Source: Methylocystis bryophila (lineage in GTDB: Bacteria > Pseudomonadota > Alphaproteobacteria > Rhizobiales > Beijerinckiaceae). Taken from it: a stretch of 64,000 bases of DNA. The stretch is from assembly GCF_027925445.1 (NCBI RefSeq), contig NZ_AP027150.1, positions 1-64,000 on the forward strand. The letters run 5' to 3'. The notes under the pieces are model-generated. The model made no database searches. It saw nothing but the letters and a program-made list of their open reading frames with translations, and was not told the DNA's origin. Both the position numbers and the translations under genes were made by a program. Below, piece by piece: positions 1 to 9,077 of this stretch (its first letter is position 1; every line of letters begins with the position of its first letter).

Positions 1-2
1 CG

Positions 3-1661
3 CGGTTTTTCGTCAGCGCGCAGGTCGTGCGGCAGCGCCTCAAGCTCGCCGCGGCGAGTCCCAAACTACTCGAACTCTATGTCGTCGAGGAATTGTCCTT
101 GGATCAGCTCATGGCTTTTTGCGTGACGGACGATCACGTGCGGCAGAACGAAACCTGGGACGCGCTTTCGCGCTCCTATGATAAGGGCCCTCATGCGATC
201 CGCCGCTTGTTGACGCAAGGCGCGATCCGAGCCTCAGACAAGCGCGCGCAGTTCGCTGGCGTCGGATCATACGAGGCGGCGGGCGGCGTCGTGCTGCGCG
301 ACCTCTTCAACCGCGATGATGGCGGTTGGCTGCAAGACGCGGCGCTGCTCGATCGTCTCGCCCGCGAGAAGCTCGAGCGCGCAGCCGAGGAAATCAGCGC
401 CGAGGGCTGGAAGTGGTCCGAGACCGCGATCGACTTCCCCTACGGCCACACCGCCGGCCTGCGGCGATTGCCCGGGACCCAAGCGCCCATCACGGAAGAG
501 GAGCAGGCGCGCTACAACGCAGCGGTCGTTGAATACAATCGCCTGTCCGAGGAGCAGGAGAGCGCCGACGAGCTTCCGGAGGACGTCGATCAACGCATGG
601 CCCAACTCGAGGCGGAGATCGCAGCGGTCGACGAGCGTTCGGCGATCTATGAACCGACCGAGATCGCTCGCGCCGGTGTCTTCGTGAGCATCGATTACGA
701 TGGTCGCCTAAAGGTCGAGCGCGGATTTGTTCGCCGTGAGGATGAAGCGCGCAAGGAGGGTGGCGTTTCGGCCGCAGAGGGGGAGCCGCGATCCGGCGCC
801 CAATCGGGCGCCGACGACGCCACGGTGGGCGCCGACATGGAGACAGGCCTTGCCTCGCCGGAGCCGACCGAGGAAGAGGTCGAAACTTCGCCAAAGCTCT
901 CTGGGCTCATGGTCGTCGAGCTCTCGGCCCATCGCACGGTGGCGATGCGCCTGAGCCTGGCCAGCAATCCCCAGGCCGCGTTTCTCGCCGCGACGCATGC
1001 TCTAGCGCTGAACGCTTTCTACAGCGCGAGTTCCCACTCCTGTCTCGATCTCTCCGAGCGCAGCGTGACGCTCGGTTCGCAAGCCCCGGGCATTGGCGAC
1101 AGTCTCGCGGCGCGGACCCTGTTCGAGTCTTTCGGCAATTGGCAGATGCGTCTGCCCGCCGATCCAGCCGATCTTTGGTCCTGGCTTCTCGCTCAGGACG
1201 AGAGCGTTCGCACCGAACTCTTTGCGCTGTGCGTCGGGCTCAGCGTCAACGCTCTGAACATGCCCTGGGAGCGACGAACCAGCGTGCTCCAGCATGCCGA
1301 TCGACTCGCAGAACATATCGCGCTCGACATGCGCGTCTATTGGAGCGCCACCGTGGAGAGCTTCTTCGGCAAGGTCACCAAGGCGCACATTCTGGCGGCG
1401 GTGCGGGAGGCGAAGGGCGACGAGACGGCGGAGATGATCGCTCACCTGAAGAAGGCGGACATGGCCGCTGAGGCCGAACGCCTTCTGCAAGGAACGGGGT
1501 GGTTGCCGGAGGGCCTGCGCACGCAGAACCTCGACGCGCCTGTGCCGATCGAGGAAGCGGGCGCGCCCGCGGACGAACCTTCAACCGCGGAGGACGAAGA
1601 GCTGCCGGCCTTTCTCGCAGAGACAGCCGAAGGTCCAGACTATCCAGCCGCCGCTGAATAG
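3..1661 (+). CDS. ParB/RepB/Spo0J-like partition protein, 5' end outside window
   Basis: The frame is open from the window edge, so the N-terminal ParB nuclease-like domain lies upstream. The GTG at 27 is internal. The first visible residues (VSAQVVRQRLKLAAASPKL) match the helix-turn-helix segment of the ParB family, followed by a conserved VEELSLDQLMAF stretch. The C-terminal 400 residues are long and partly acidic (about 170-300 and 500-544) and look like the large plasmid-borne ParB-like proteins of alphaproteobacteria rather than a compact chromosomal ParB. It is followed by small unknown and helicase genes on the same strand, an arrangement common on alphaproteobacterial plasmids. It is distinct from RepB at 17.0 kb, so this replicon carries two ParB-type proteins. 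The family call is firm. A partition role as opposed to a regulatory one is inference. Confidence 0.85.
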   Translation, partial: RFFVSAQVVRQRLKLAAASPKLLELYVVEELSLDQLMAFCVTDDHVRQNETWDALSRSYDKGPHAIRRLLTQGAIRASDKRAQFAGVGSYEAAGGVVLRDLFNRDDGGWLQDAALLDRLAREKLERAAEEISAEGWKWSETAIDFPYGHTAGLRRLPGTQAPITEEEQARYNAAVVEYNRLSEEQESADELPEDVDQRMAQLEAEIAAVDERSAIYEPTEIARAGVFVSIDYDGRLKVERGFVRREDEARKEGGVSAAEGEPRSGAQSGADDATVGADMETGLASPEPTEEEVETSPKLSGLMVVELSAHRTVAMRLSLASNPQAAFLAATHALALNAFYSASSHSCLDLSERSVTLGSQAPGIGDSLAARTLFESFGNWQMRLPADPADLWSWLLAQDESVRTELFALCVGLSVNALNMPWERRTSVLQHADRLAEHIALDMRVYWSATVESFFGKVTKAHILAAVREAKGDETAEMIAHLKKADMAAEAERLLQGTGWLPEGLRTQNLDAPVPIEEAGAPADEPSTAEDEELPAFLAETAEGPDYPAAAE

Positions 1662-1742
1662 TCGGCGCGCCCCAACCATTCCAATCGTCAACGAGCGAGC
1701 TCGCCTTCACCGGCGGGCTCTTTTCTTATGCGGAGGTGAGCC

Positions 1743-2156
1743 ATGTTCGACTGGTATCAACGCTGCGCCTATGATGGCGAGCAAAAGAAGCGGTTTCATC
1801 GGCAAGCGCGGATCGCTTTGCATGGTCTCGCAGAGGAGCTAGGCTTTTCCGAAAGTTCATATGACTTGCGGTCGAACCGCGCTGGCGTCGCCATCAGCGG
1901 CGAGATCATTTTGCACCACGATCGGGTCTACATCCAAGTCTGCCAGCCTGCGACCGGCGCTGACAGCGGAATTCTGATCCGCACTTGCGAAGGTCGGCGC
2001 GATTATGAGGGCGGGCGTAATCATCTCGCGCCCTTGTCGTTGCTCGATCACCCCGCGGAGCTCGCCGAATATGTGCGCGCGGTGATGAGCGGCGAACTTT
2101 CGCTGATCAGTCGGATGTTTGGACCGCTCGCGCACAGGCGGCTGGCGCGCGGGTGA
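1743..2156 (+). CDS. Conserved-looking hypothetical protein, 137 aa
   Basis: I do not recognise a domain. A good ribosome site (ggaggtga) lies just upstream of the ATG. The protein starts MFDWYQRC and has a mixed alpha/beta look, with a region rich in Ile/Val strands (about 40-80) and no signal peptide or membrane segment. It sits 81 bases after the ParB-like gene and about 100 bases before the strawberry-notch gene on the same strand, so it is probably co-transcribed with them. A small gene in this position is usual in such plasmid modules. Function unknown. Confidence 0.7.
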   Translation: MFDWYQRCAYDGEQKKRFHRQARIALHGLAEELGFSESSYDLRSNRAGVAISGEIILHHDRVYIQVCQPATGADSGILIRTCEGRRDYEGGRNHLAPLSLLDHPAELAEYVRAVMSGELSLISRMFGPLAHRRLARG

Positions 2157-2255
2157 GCGGCAAGGAGAGCGAGAGGGCTTTGCCGGGAAGGGCGAGCCCG
2201 GGAGGCGATGAGAGAGAGCGTCCCGGGCCGGTCCCAAAAATCCCGGAGATGATCG

Positions 2256-5200
2256 ATGAGCCCGAGCCTTGCCGCTGTCCGCAGCAAGATTGCCCAAGCC
2301 GAATTTTCCTTCGCAACCGACGACAAGCCGCACGCTTTGATGATGGCGGCGCAGGCGCTCGTCAACCTTCTCGCCAAAGGCCAGGCGATCAATGTCGTCG
2401 GGCTTCGCGCGGCGATGGAGGGGGCGTTTGGGGCGAGCGACGCGGAGGGCGCCTGGCGCTGGAAGGACGCTTATGAGGCGCTCGAGGCGGCGCAGGTCCT
2501 GTTCCTGCGCCGGTATGGCCCCGCGATGGTCACGCGCGCGAACAAGGAACCATCGCGCGTCCTGGCTATGCTTTCGAAGATCGGAGCGCTGCTGCCGAGC
2601 GAGACGCGGCGCTCGGAAGAAAGTCATGCGCTGCAGCAATTCTCGACCCCGCTGGAATTCGCCTATGTCGTGCGTCTCGCCGCCGGGCTGGGCGCGGGCG
2701 ACATCGTGCTCGAGCCCTCCGCCGGCACAGGCATGCTCGCGATCCACGCCGAGCTCGCCGGCGCGAAGCTCATCCTCAACGAATGGGCGGAGACCCGAGC
2801 CGATCTCTTAAAACTTCTGTTTCCGGGAACGCCGCTCAGCCGCTTTGACGGGGCGCAGCTGCACGATCGCCTCGACGCGAGTTTTGCCCCTCACGTCGTG
2901 CTGATGAATCCGCCCTTCTCCTCGTCGCCGCTGATCGAGGGGCGGCACGCCGCCGCGACCTTCGAGCATATTCGCGCGAGCCTCGCGCGGCTTCGAACAG
3001 GAGGCCGTCTCATCGCCATCACCGGCGAGAGCTTTGCGCCGACCTCGAACAGCTGGCGGGGCAGCTTCGAACGGTTGCAGGAACAAGGCCGGCTTGTCTT
3101 CACCGCCTCGCTCGCGCGCGGATTTTTCGCGCGACATGGAACAAGCGTCGAAAGCAGGCTAACGGTTTTCGACAAGACGACGGCTGAAAATCCGAAAGCG
3201 TTCCGCGAAGGGTTCGGTCCGGTTGCGGACCTTCCCGAATTGCTCGCGCTCGTGCAGCGGGAGGTTCCGCCGCGCGCGGTTCTCGTTGAGCGGCCGCAGG
3301 ATGACGTCTATGCGCCCGTCCTCGGCGGAGTCGGCGCGAGCGTCAAATCGATGACGCCGATCGCCGTAAGGCATCGCGCGGCTCCCCCGCTCGCCTTTGC
3401 GGAATCTGCGCGCCCTACCCCGCATTCCAGCGCGGGCGTCGTTGCAGCTTCCGCGCCGCGCGCGGTGTCGCCGGTCGAGATCATCGAACTCGCCTATGAG
3501 CTGGGCGACTGGAAAGCGCCGGCGGGCGACGCGCTGAGCGCGGGCCTCTATGAGCCCTATGCCGTGCAATCGATTGCGATCGACGGCGCGAAGCCGCATC
3601 CGACGACGCTCGTCCAATCCGCCGCCATGGCGTCGGTCGCGCCGCCAAAGCCCTCCTATCCGCCGCATCTGCTGAAAAACGTCATCGAGTCGGGCCTCTT
3701 GTCCGACGCGCAGCTCGAGAGCGTTATCTACGCTGGCGAAGCCCATTCCGGGCATCTTGCCGGCTCCTTCCTCGTCGATGAAAGCTTCGATACGGTCTCC
3801 GTCGCTCCGGACGATGCGGAAAGAGCGGTGCGCTTTCGCCGCGGCTATTATCTCGGCGATGGCACCGGCGCCGGGAAGGGCCGTCAGGTCGCGGGCGTCG
3901 TGCTCGACAATTGGCTCAAAGGCCGCCGCAAGGCGCTCTGGATCTCGAAATCCGACAAGCTTCTCGAGGACGCGCAGCGCGATTGGGCGGCGCTCGGGCA
4001 GGAGAAGCTGCGGATCGTGCCGCAATCGCGCTTCAAGCAGGGCGCGCCGATTAAACTTTCCGAAGGCATCCTCTTCACGACCTATTCGACCCTGCGCTCG
4101 GACGAACGCCAGGGCCGCGACGGCGAGCTCAAAGTCTCGCGCCTCAAGCAAATCATCGACTGGCTCGGAGCGGATTTTGACGGCGTGATCGTCTTCGACG
4201 AGGCGCACGCTCTCGCCAACGCCGTTGGCGATAAGGGCGAGCGCGGTGAGAAGACCGCCTCGCAACAGGGGCGAGCGGGCCTGCGGCTGCAAAACGCCCT
4301 GCCCGACGCGCGCGTCCTCTATGTCTCGGCGACTGGGGCGACGACCGTCGCCAACCTCGCCTACGCCACGCGCTTGGGGCTCTGGGGCTCAATGGACATG
4401 CCCTTCGCGACGAGGCAGGACTTTGTCGCGGCGATGGAGGCCGGCGGCATCGCCGCCATGGAGGTCCTGGCGCGCGATCTCAAGGCGCTCGGCCTCTATG
4501 CATCGCGTGCGCTGTCCTACGCCGGCGTCGAGGTCGAGATGCTTGAGCACCGGCTCTCGCCGGAGCAAATTCGCATCTATGACGCCTACGCCGGCGCCTT
4601 CGAGATCATCCACAACAATCTGACCGCAGCGCTGGAAGCCGCAAACATCACCGGTGAAAGCGGCAGGGCCTATAACCGCAACGCCAAGAGCGCCGCGCGC
4701 TCGGCCTTCGAGTCCAATAAACAGCGCTTCTTCAATCACCTGATCACGGCGATGAAGGTCCCGAGCCTCATCGCATCGATCGACCGCGATCTCGAGGCTG
4801 GCCATGCCGCCGTCATCCAAATCGTCTCGACCAGCGAAGCACTGATGGAGCGCCGCCTCGCGGAAATCCCATCGTCGGAATGGGGCGATCTTTCCTGCGA
4901 CATCACTCCGCGCGAATATGTTCTCGACTATCTCGCCCATTCCTTCCCAACTCAGCTCTACGAGGTCTATTCCGACGAGAACGGCGATCTCCAGTCGCGC
5001 CCCGTCGTCGACGAGAACGGCAACCCCGTCCAATCGCGCGAAGCCGTCGAGAGGCGGGACCGGTTGATCGAGCATCTCGCCGCACTTCCCGCCGTGCAAG
5101 GGGCGCTCGACCAGATCGTCCAGCGCTTTGGGACAGAGATGGTCGCGGAGGTCACCGGCCGCTCGCGGCGGATCGTCCGCAAGACCAATGCCGACGGCTC

Positions 5201-6734
5201 CGATCGGCTCTGCGTCGAGAATCGGCCAGCCTCCGCCAATCTTGGCGAAACCCAAGCCTTCATGGACGACGAGAAACGCATTCTCGTCTTCTCCGACGCC
5301 GGCGGCACGGGCCGCTCCTATCACGCCGAGCGCAGTGCGAAAAACCAGCGGCTTCGCGTCCACTATCTCCTCGAACCCGGCTGGAAGGCCGACAACGCCA
5401 TCCAGGGTTTGGGCCGCACCAATCGCACCAATCAGGCGCAGCCGCCGCTGTTCCGACCGGTCGCGACCGATGTGAAGGGCGAAAAGCGCTTTCTCTCGAC
5501 GATCGCCCGGCGACTCGACACGCTCGGCGCGATTACGCGGGGGCAGCGCCAGACCGGCGGCCAGGGCCTGTTTCGGCCCGAGGACAATCTCGAATTGCCC
5601 TATGGCCGCACGGCGCTGCGCCGGCTCTACCAGCTCGTCTACGCCGGCAAGGTCGAAGGTTGCTCCTTAACGCGCTTCGAGGAGGCGACGGGGCTCGATC
5701 TCACCGACCAGGACGGCAGCCTCAAGGAGGAATTGCCGCCGATCTCGACCTTCCTCAACCGCATCCTCGCGCTGCCGATCGCGCTCCAGAATCTTCTCTT
5801 CGAGGTGTTCGAGGGGCTGATGGAGGCGCAAGTCGAGGCGGCGATCCAGGCCGGCGTCTTCGACGTCGGTGTCGAGACGCTTGTTGCAGAAAGCCTCGTC
5901 GTCACTAACCGCCAGACCATCGCCGTGCATGGAAAGAGCGGTGCAGAGACGCAGCTTCTGACGATCCTGCGCAAGGACAAGACGCGGGTCACGGCGCTCG
6001 CCGAGGCCATCGATTTCGCGACCGCCTCGCAAAAGTCGCGGCTGATGATCAACGAGCAGTCGGGCCGCGTCGCGGTCAAATTGCCGGCGACGGCGTTGAT
6101 GCAGGATGACGGGTCGGTTCTGCCGCGTGTTCGGCTTTTGCGTCCGACCCATGCCGATGTGGTCACCGTCGAAGCCTTGGAGCGCGCGCATTGGCGCGAC
6201 GCGAGTTCTGAAGAATTCCGGCGCGCGTGGGAGGCCGAGGTCGCGTCCCTGCCCGAACTGACCGAGAGCACGTTTCATATCGTCACCGGTCTCTTGCTCC
6301 CGGTTTGGAATCGGCTCCCAGACGAGACGGCGCGGGTCTATCGCTTGCAGACCATTGAGGGCGAACGCGTCATCGGACGGCTGGTTTCGCCGGCGAGCGC
6401 CGCGGTTCTCAATGAGGCCACGGGCGCCGGAGCCCCTGCCCTTGCGCCGACTGCCGCCATCGCTGCGGTCATGCAGGACGGCGGGGGGCTTGTGCTCGCA
6501 GAAGGGCTGGTTCTCAAGCGCTCGCTGGTCATGAACCGGCATCGGCTCGAGCTCGCGGGCTTTGGCGACACGATGGTCGACCGGTTGAAGGCTCAGGGCT
6601 TGGTTTCCGAAATCATCGCCTGGAAGCTGCGGCTCTTCGTGCCGCTCGGCGATCACGCCGCCAAAATTGTCGAGAATCTACTCGCGCTCTATCCCCTGCT
6701 CCGTGTCGCGCCCGCGACTCGCGTGAATTCTTAG
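2256..6734 (+). CDS. Methyltransferase-helicase fusion of the strawberry-notch type
   Basis: The 1492-residue protein has two recognisable halves. Residues about 150-225 carry a class I SAM-methyltransferase fold signature: EPSAGTG (motif I) and the catalytic NPPF (about 218) typical of N6-adenine methyltransferases. Residues about 530-1070 carry an SF2-type helicase: GDGTGAGKGRQ (Walker A variant, about 535), VFDEAHA (Walker B, about 647) and a C-terminal helicase domain with a VFSDAGGTGRS motif and a QGLGRTNRTNQ arginine-finger region (about 1050). This architecture is known as the strawberry-notch family on alphaproteobacterial plasmids and phages. The Toprim gene begins 16 bases downstream, so the two are likely one operon. 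A role in replicon maintenance or DNA modification-coupled processing is inference. The long minus-strand frames opposite it are shadows. Confidence 0.9.
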   Translation: MSPSLAAVRSKIAQAEFSFATDDKPHALMMAAQALVNLLAKGQAINVVGLRAAMEGAFGASDAEGAWRWKDAYEALEAAQVLFLRRYGPAMVTRANKEPSRVLAMLSKIGALLPSETRRSEESHALQQFSTPLEFAYVVRLAAGLGAGDIVLEPSAGTGMLAIHAELAGAKLILNEWAETRADLLKLLFPGTPLSRFDGAQLHDRLDASFAPHVVLMNPPFSSSPLIEGRHAAATFEHIRASLARLRTGGRLIAITGESFAPTSNSWRGSFERLQEQGRLVFTASLARGFFARHGTSVESRLTVFDKTTAENPKAFREGFGPVADLPELLALVQREVPPRAVLVERPQDDVYAPVLGGVGASVKSMTPIAVRHRAAPPLAFAESARPTPHSSAGVVAASAPRAVSPVEIIELAYELGDWKAPAGDALSAGLYEPYAVQSIAIDGAKPHPTTLVQSAAMASVAPPKPSYPPHLLKNVIESGLLSDAQLESVIYAGEAHSGHLAGSFLVDESFDTVSVAPDDAERAVRFRRGYYLGDGTGAGKGRQVAGVVLDNWLKGRRKALWISKSDKLLEDAQRDWAALGQEKLRIVPQSRFKQGAPIKLSEGILFTTYSTLRSDERQGRDGELKVSRLKQIIDWLGADFDGVIVFDEAHALANAVGDKGERGEKTASQQGRAGLRLQNALPDARVLYVSATGATTVANLAYATRLGLWGSMDMPFATRQDFVAAMEAGGIAAMEVLARDLKALGLYASRALSYAGVEVEMLEHRLSPEQIRIYDAYAGAFEIIHNNLTAALEAANITGESGRAYNRNAKSAARSAFESNKQRFFNHLITAMKVPSLIASIDRDLEAGHAAVIQIVSTSEALMERRLAEIPSSEWGDLSCDITPREYVLDYLAHSFPTQLYEVYSDENGDLQSRPVVDENGNPVQSREAVERRDRLIEHLAALPAVQGALDQIVQRFGTEMVAEVTGRSRRIVRKTNADGSDRLCVENRPASANLGETQAFMDDEKRILVFSDAGGTGRSYHAERSAKNQRLRVHYLLEPGWKADNAIQGLGRTNRTNQAQPPLFRPVATDVKGEKRFLSTIARRLDTLGAITRGQRQTGGQGLFRPEDNLELPYGRTALRRLYQLVYAGKVEGCSLTRFEEATGLDLTDQDGSLKEELPPISTFLNRILALPIALQNLLFEVFEGLMEAQVEAAIQAGVFDVGVETLVAESLVVTNRQTIAVHGKSGAETQLLTILRKDKTRVTALAEAIDFATASQKSRLMINEQSGRVAVKLPATALMQDDGSVLPRVRLLRPTHADVVTVEALERAHWRDASSEEFRRAWEAEVASLPELTESTFHIVTGLLLPVWNRLPDETARVYRLQTIEGERVIGRLVSPASAAVLNEATGAGAPALAPTAAIAAVMQDGGGLVLAEGLVLKRSLVMNRHRLELAGFGDTMVDRLKAQGLVSEIIAWKLRLFVPLGDHAAKIVENLLALYPLLRVAPATRVNS

Positions 6735-6750
6735 AGAGCGGGAGGCGACG

Positions 6751-7770
6751 ATGGAAAGCCCCGCCCGGACTCTGTCCAGCGGCCTCGCCGAGCATGTCGA
6801 GGCCGTCTGCAGGCATTATCTTTCGAACGGCCGCCGCTGCGGCAATTATTGGGTCGTCGGCGACGTGAACAACAACACGGGCCGCAGCCTCTATGTGCGA
6901 CTCAAGGGACCGCTCTCTGGCAAGGGAGCGCGAGGGCGCTGGACTGACGCGGCTGCGTCAGAGCACGGCGACCTTCTCGATCTCATCCGTGCGCGGGAGG
7001 GTTTCACATCTTTTCGCGATGTGCTCAACGAGGCGCGGCGCTTTTTGCGGGCGCCGCGGGAGCCCTCGTCGGTTCGACAAAACAGGCGATCGGGAGATTA
7101 CGACTCGGTTGCGCTCGCCCGAAAAATCTGGGCAGCGGCAAACCCGATCGCCGGCACGCCAGCCGAAGCCTATCTCCGTGCGCGAAAAATCACCGCCGAT
7201 CTCAGCGACGCGCCGCTGCGCTATCACCCGGGATTGCTTTATCGAGACACGCCCAATTCGCGGCCCCAGAGATTGCCGGCGCTCGTCGCCGCTGTCACCG
7301 ACAACAGCGGCGAGATCAAGGGAATTCATCGAACGTTTCTCGATCCGACTCAACCGGACAAAGCACGTGTTTCATCACCACGGCGTTCGCTCGGCGCCAT
7401 TCTCGGACATGGCGTGCGGTTCGGGAAGATCGATGACGTCGTCATTGTCGGCGAAGGAATCGAGACGGTTCTTTCCCTCAAAAGCGCTCTGCCCGAGCTA
7501 CCCATGGTGGCCGCGCTCTCCGCTGCGCACCTCGCCGCATGGAAATTTCCTTGCGCTTTGCGCCGCGTCTTCGCCGCCAGTGACAATGACGCCCCCGGCC
7601 GCGGCGCTGCGCGCCGCCTCCTAGTACGAGCCGAAGCGAGAGGCGTCGACGCAGTCATGGTTTCGTCGCTGTGCTCTGACTTCAACAGCGATCTATGCCT
7701 CACCTCGGCTTACACACTGCGAATGCGAGTGGCGGCAGTTCTTGGCGGCGATTCATTTCGGCCGCAATAG
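6751..7770 (+). CDS. Toprim-domain protein, primase-like
   Basis: This 339-residue protein has an N-terminal region of the kind seen in plasmid and phage primase-like proteins (WTDAAASEHGDLLDLI, about 65-80) and a C-terminal Toprim domain. The Toprim glutamate motif is VIVGEGIET (about 230-240) and the aspartate motif is ASDNDAPG (about 275). No helicase domain follows, so it resembles the short DUF7146/Toprim proteins that accompany strawberry-notch helicases. A ggagg ribosome site precedes the ATG and the gene lies directly behind the helicase. A role in primer synthesis or DNA end handling for the plasmid is likely but not shown by sequence alone. Confidence 0.85.
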   Translation: MESPARTLSSGLAEHVEAVCRHYLSNGRRCGNYWVVGDVNNNTGRSLYVRLKGPLSGKGARGRWTDAAASEHGDLLDLIRAREGFTSFRDVLNEARRFLRAPREPSSVRQNRRSGDYDSVALARKIWAAANPIAGTPAEAYLRARKITADLSDAPLRYHPGLLYRDTPNSRPQRLPALVAAVTDNSGEIKGIHRTFLDPTQPDKARVSSPRRSLGAILGHGVRFGKIDDVVIVGEGIETVLSLKSALPELPMVAALSAAHLAAWKFPCALRRVFAASDNDAPGRGAARRLLVRAEARGVDAVMVSSLCSDFNSDLCLTSAYTLRMRVAAVLGGDSFRPQ

Positions 7771-7786
7771 ATGCGATCTTCAAGCA

Positions 7787-7816
7787 CGAAGGGCCGCCGC
7801 CTGCGGCGACCCTTCG
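7787..7816. terminator. Strong hairpin between convergent genes
   Basis: A seven-pair outer stem (CGAAGGG with CCCTTCG) encloses a further GC-rich stem (CGCCGC with GCGGCG), with one mismatch between them. It lies between the end of the Toprim gene (plus) and the end of the cold-shock gene (minus). There is no clear T tract on either side, so termination by this hairpin alone is inferred from position. Confidence 0.45.
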
Positions 7817-7858
7817 TCTATTCCCGGTCGCAAAGGAAACGACCGTGACCGGAGCGAG

Positions 7859-8071
7859 TCAGATTTCCTTGAGCTGATCGGCGGAGGACTTGCCGCTGCG
7901 GCGATCCTGGACGATTTCGTAGCTCACCTTTTGGCCTTCGCGCAGATCACGCAGGCCGGCGCGCTGGACCGCGCTGATGTGGACGAAGACGTCTGCGCCG
8001 CCGCCATCGTCGGGCTGGATGAAGCCGGAGCCCTTTTGACCATTGAACCACTTCACGGTGCCGGTAGCCAT
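7859..8071 (-). CDS. Cold-shock protein, CspA family
   Basis: A 70-residue single cold-shock domain. It has the family pattern TGTVKWFN near the N-terminus, RNP1 as KGSGFIQPDDG and RNP2 as DVFVHISAV, so it should bind single-stranded RNA/DNA as an RNA chaperone. Length is normal for the family. The ATG is preceded by an appropriate ggagag ribosome site. The gene is monocistronic and convergent with the Toprim gene. The upstream 577-base gap leaves room for the long 5' leader usual in csp genes, but I cannot place a promoter. Confidence 0.95.
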   Translation of the reverse strand: MATGTVKWFNGQKGSGFIQPDDGGGADVFVHISAVQRAGLRDLREGQKVSYEIVQDRRSGKSSADQLKEI

Positions 8072-8648
8072 TTCATCTCTCCAAACATTGTTTAGAAGCT
8101 GGCCCGCGTTCGCGGGGCCGGGTCGATCGATGTTTGCAAGAGGTCGTCGGCGGCTTTATTTCCAAAGCAAGTCCAAGTCATCAGGCCGAAAATCGGTTTA
8201 TCACAGAGAGGCGCCCGCGAAGACGAATGCAACGCCGAACCGCTCGCGAGCGCCGGTCCAAGCCCTCTCCCTGAAGGCGGCGACGATCTCGCGACAGGAA
8301 ATCCGAGACCCTTTCTCAAATCCTGCTAGCTGCGGCAATTATGCCGTCCCACTTTCGGAATTTCGGGACACAAGCCGAACGAACGCTGTCCGAATCGAGA
8401 TTCTGTCATTCGGGCTGAGAAACCATCTTCGAGCCGTTAACATCCGCGAGCTTCAAATCGAATACGCAGATATCACTCGATTTGCTGACGTTAGATGGAG
8501 GTTGGGAGTTGAATCTCGAACGACGCCGTAAAGCGGATCGTCAAATTGGGGTCTGCCTCAACGAAGGCGGCGCGGCCCATCTCTCCAGTAAAGTGGCCGC
8601 TCGGGCCAACCGATAGTCCGAGTTCTTTGTTAATGCGCGAATGACGGA
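8072..8648. other. Gap of 577 bases, no supported gene
   Basis: It lies between the csp start (minus strand) and the HU-like stop (also minus strand). The first part is the probable csp promoter and 5' leader. A plus-strand frame at 8043-8531 overlaps the csp start and looks like no protein family. I see no RNA gene or repeat. Confidence 0.5.
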
Positions 8649-9026
8649 TCAGCCGGAAGCCGCTGACTTCAATTTCGACAAGGCGCGGATCTTTACGCGC
8701 ATGCTCGCTGGTTTGGCGGCGCCTTTGACCATCTCACCGGTGGCGGGATTGCGGACTAAGGTTCCCGCCCTGCGGGCCGGCACTTTGCGAAGGGTCACTT
8801 TCAACAAGCCAGGCAAAGTGAATTCGCCCACGCCGCGAGGATGCACTGATCCGAGCAACACGCTTTCCAGCGTAGCGAAGACCCCCACGGCGGTCTTGCG
8901 GGGGATGTCGTTCTGCTCGGCGATCAGGTTGATGAGCGCCGCCTTGGTGAAGGTTTCCTTGACGGGCCGAATGGGCGCCGCTTCGCGCTTGACCGCTTTC
9001 GACTTGCTGACTTTTGCCTTGGCCAA
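8649..9026 (-). CDS. HU/IHF-like DNA-binding protein, 125 aa
   Basis: The core (about 25-115) follows the HU fold: FTKAALINLIAEQNDIPRKTA, then a VHPRGVGEFTLPGLLKVTLRKVPAR segment, then a RNPATGEMVK DNA-binding arm. An extra N-terminal Lys/Ala-rich tail (about 1-22, MAKAKVSKSKAVKRE) makes it longer than classical HU (about 90). The start codon is TTG at 9026: an AAGGAG site lies seven bases upstream and no in-frame ATG precedes the core. It is probably a plasmid-borne nucleoid protein. The MucR-type regulator lies 51 bases upstream on the same strand. Confidence 0.85.
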   Translation of the reverse strand: MAKAKVSKSKAVKREAAPIRPVKETFTKAALINLIAEQNDIPRKTAVGVFATLESVLLGSVHPRGVGEFTLPGLLKVTLRKVPARRAGTLVRNPATGEMVKGAAKPASMRVKIRALSKLKSAASG

Positions 9027-9077
9027 TGGAACTCTCCTTGCAACGATGGGGTTTCTGGATGCTGACGGAATCGACGA

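Noticed and set aside
3159..4292. Minus-strand open frame of 377 codons opposite the helicase gene
   Set aside because: Codon-bias shadow of a GC-rich gene; no family motif, and the plus frame has clear helicase motifs here.
8043..8531. Plus-strand frame of 162 codons over the csp promoter
   Set aside because: It overlaps the cold-shock start and has no ribosome site or recognisable sequence.
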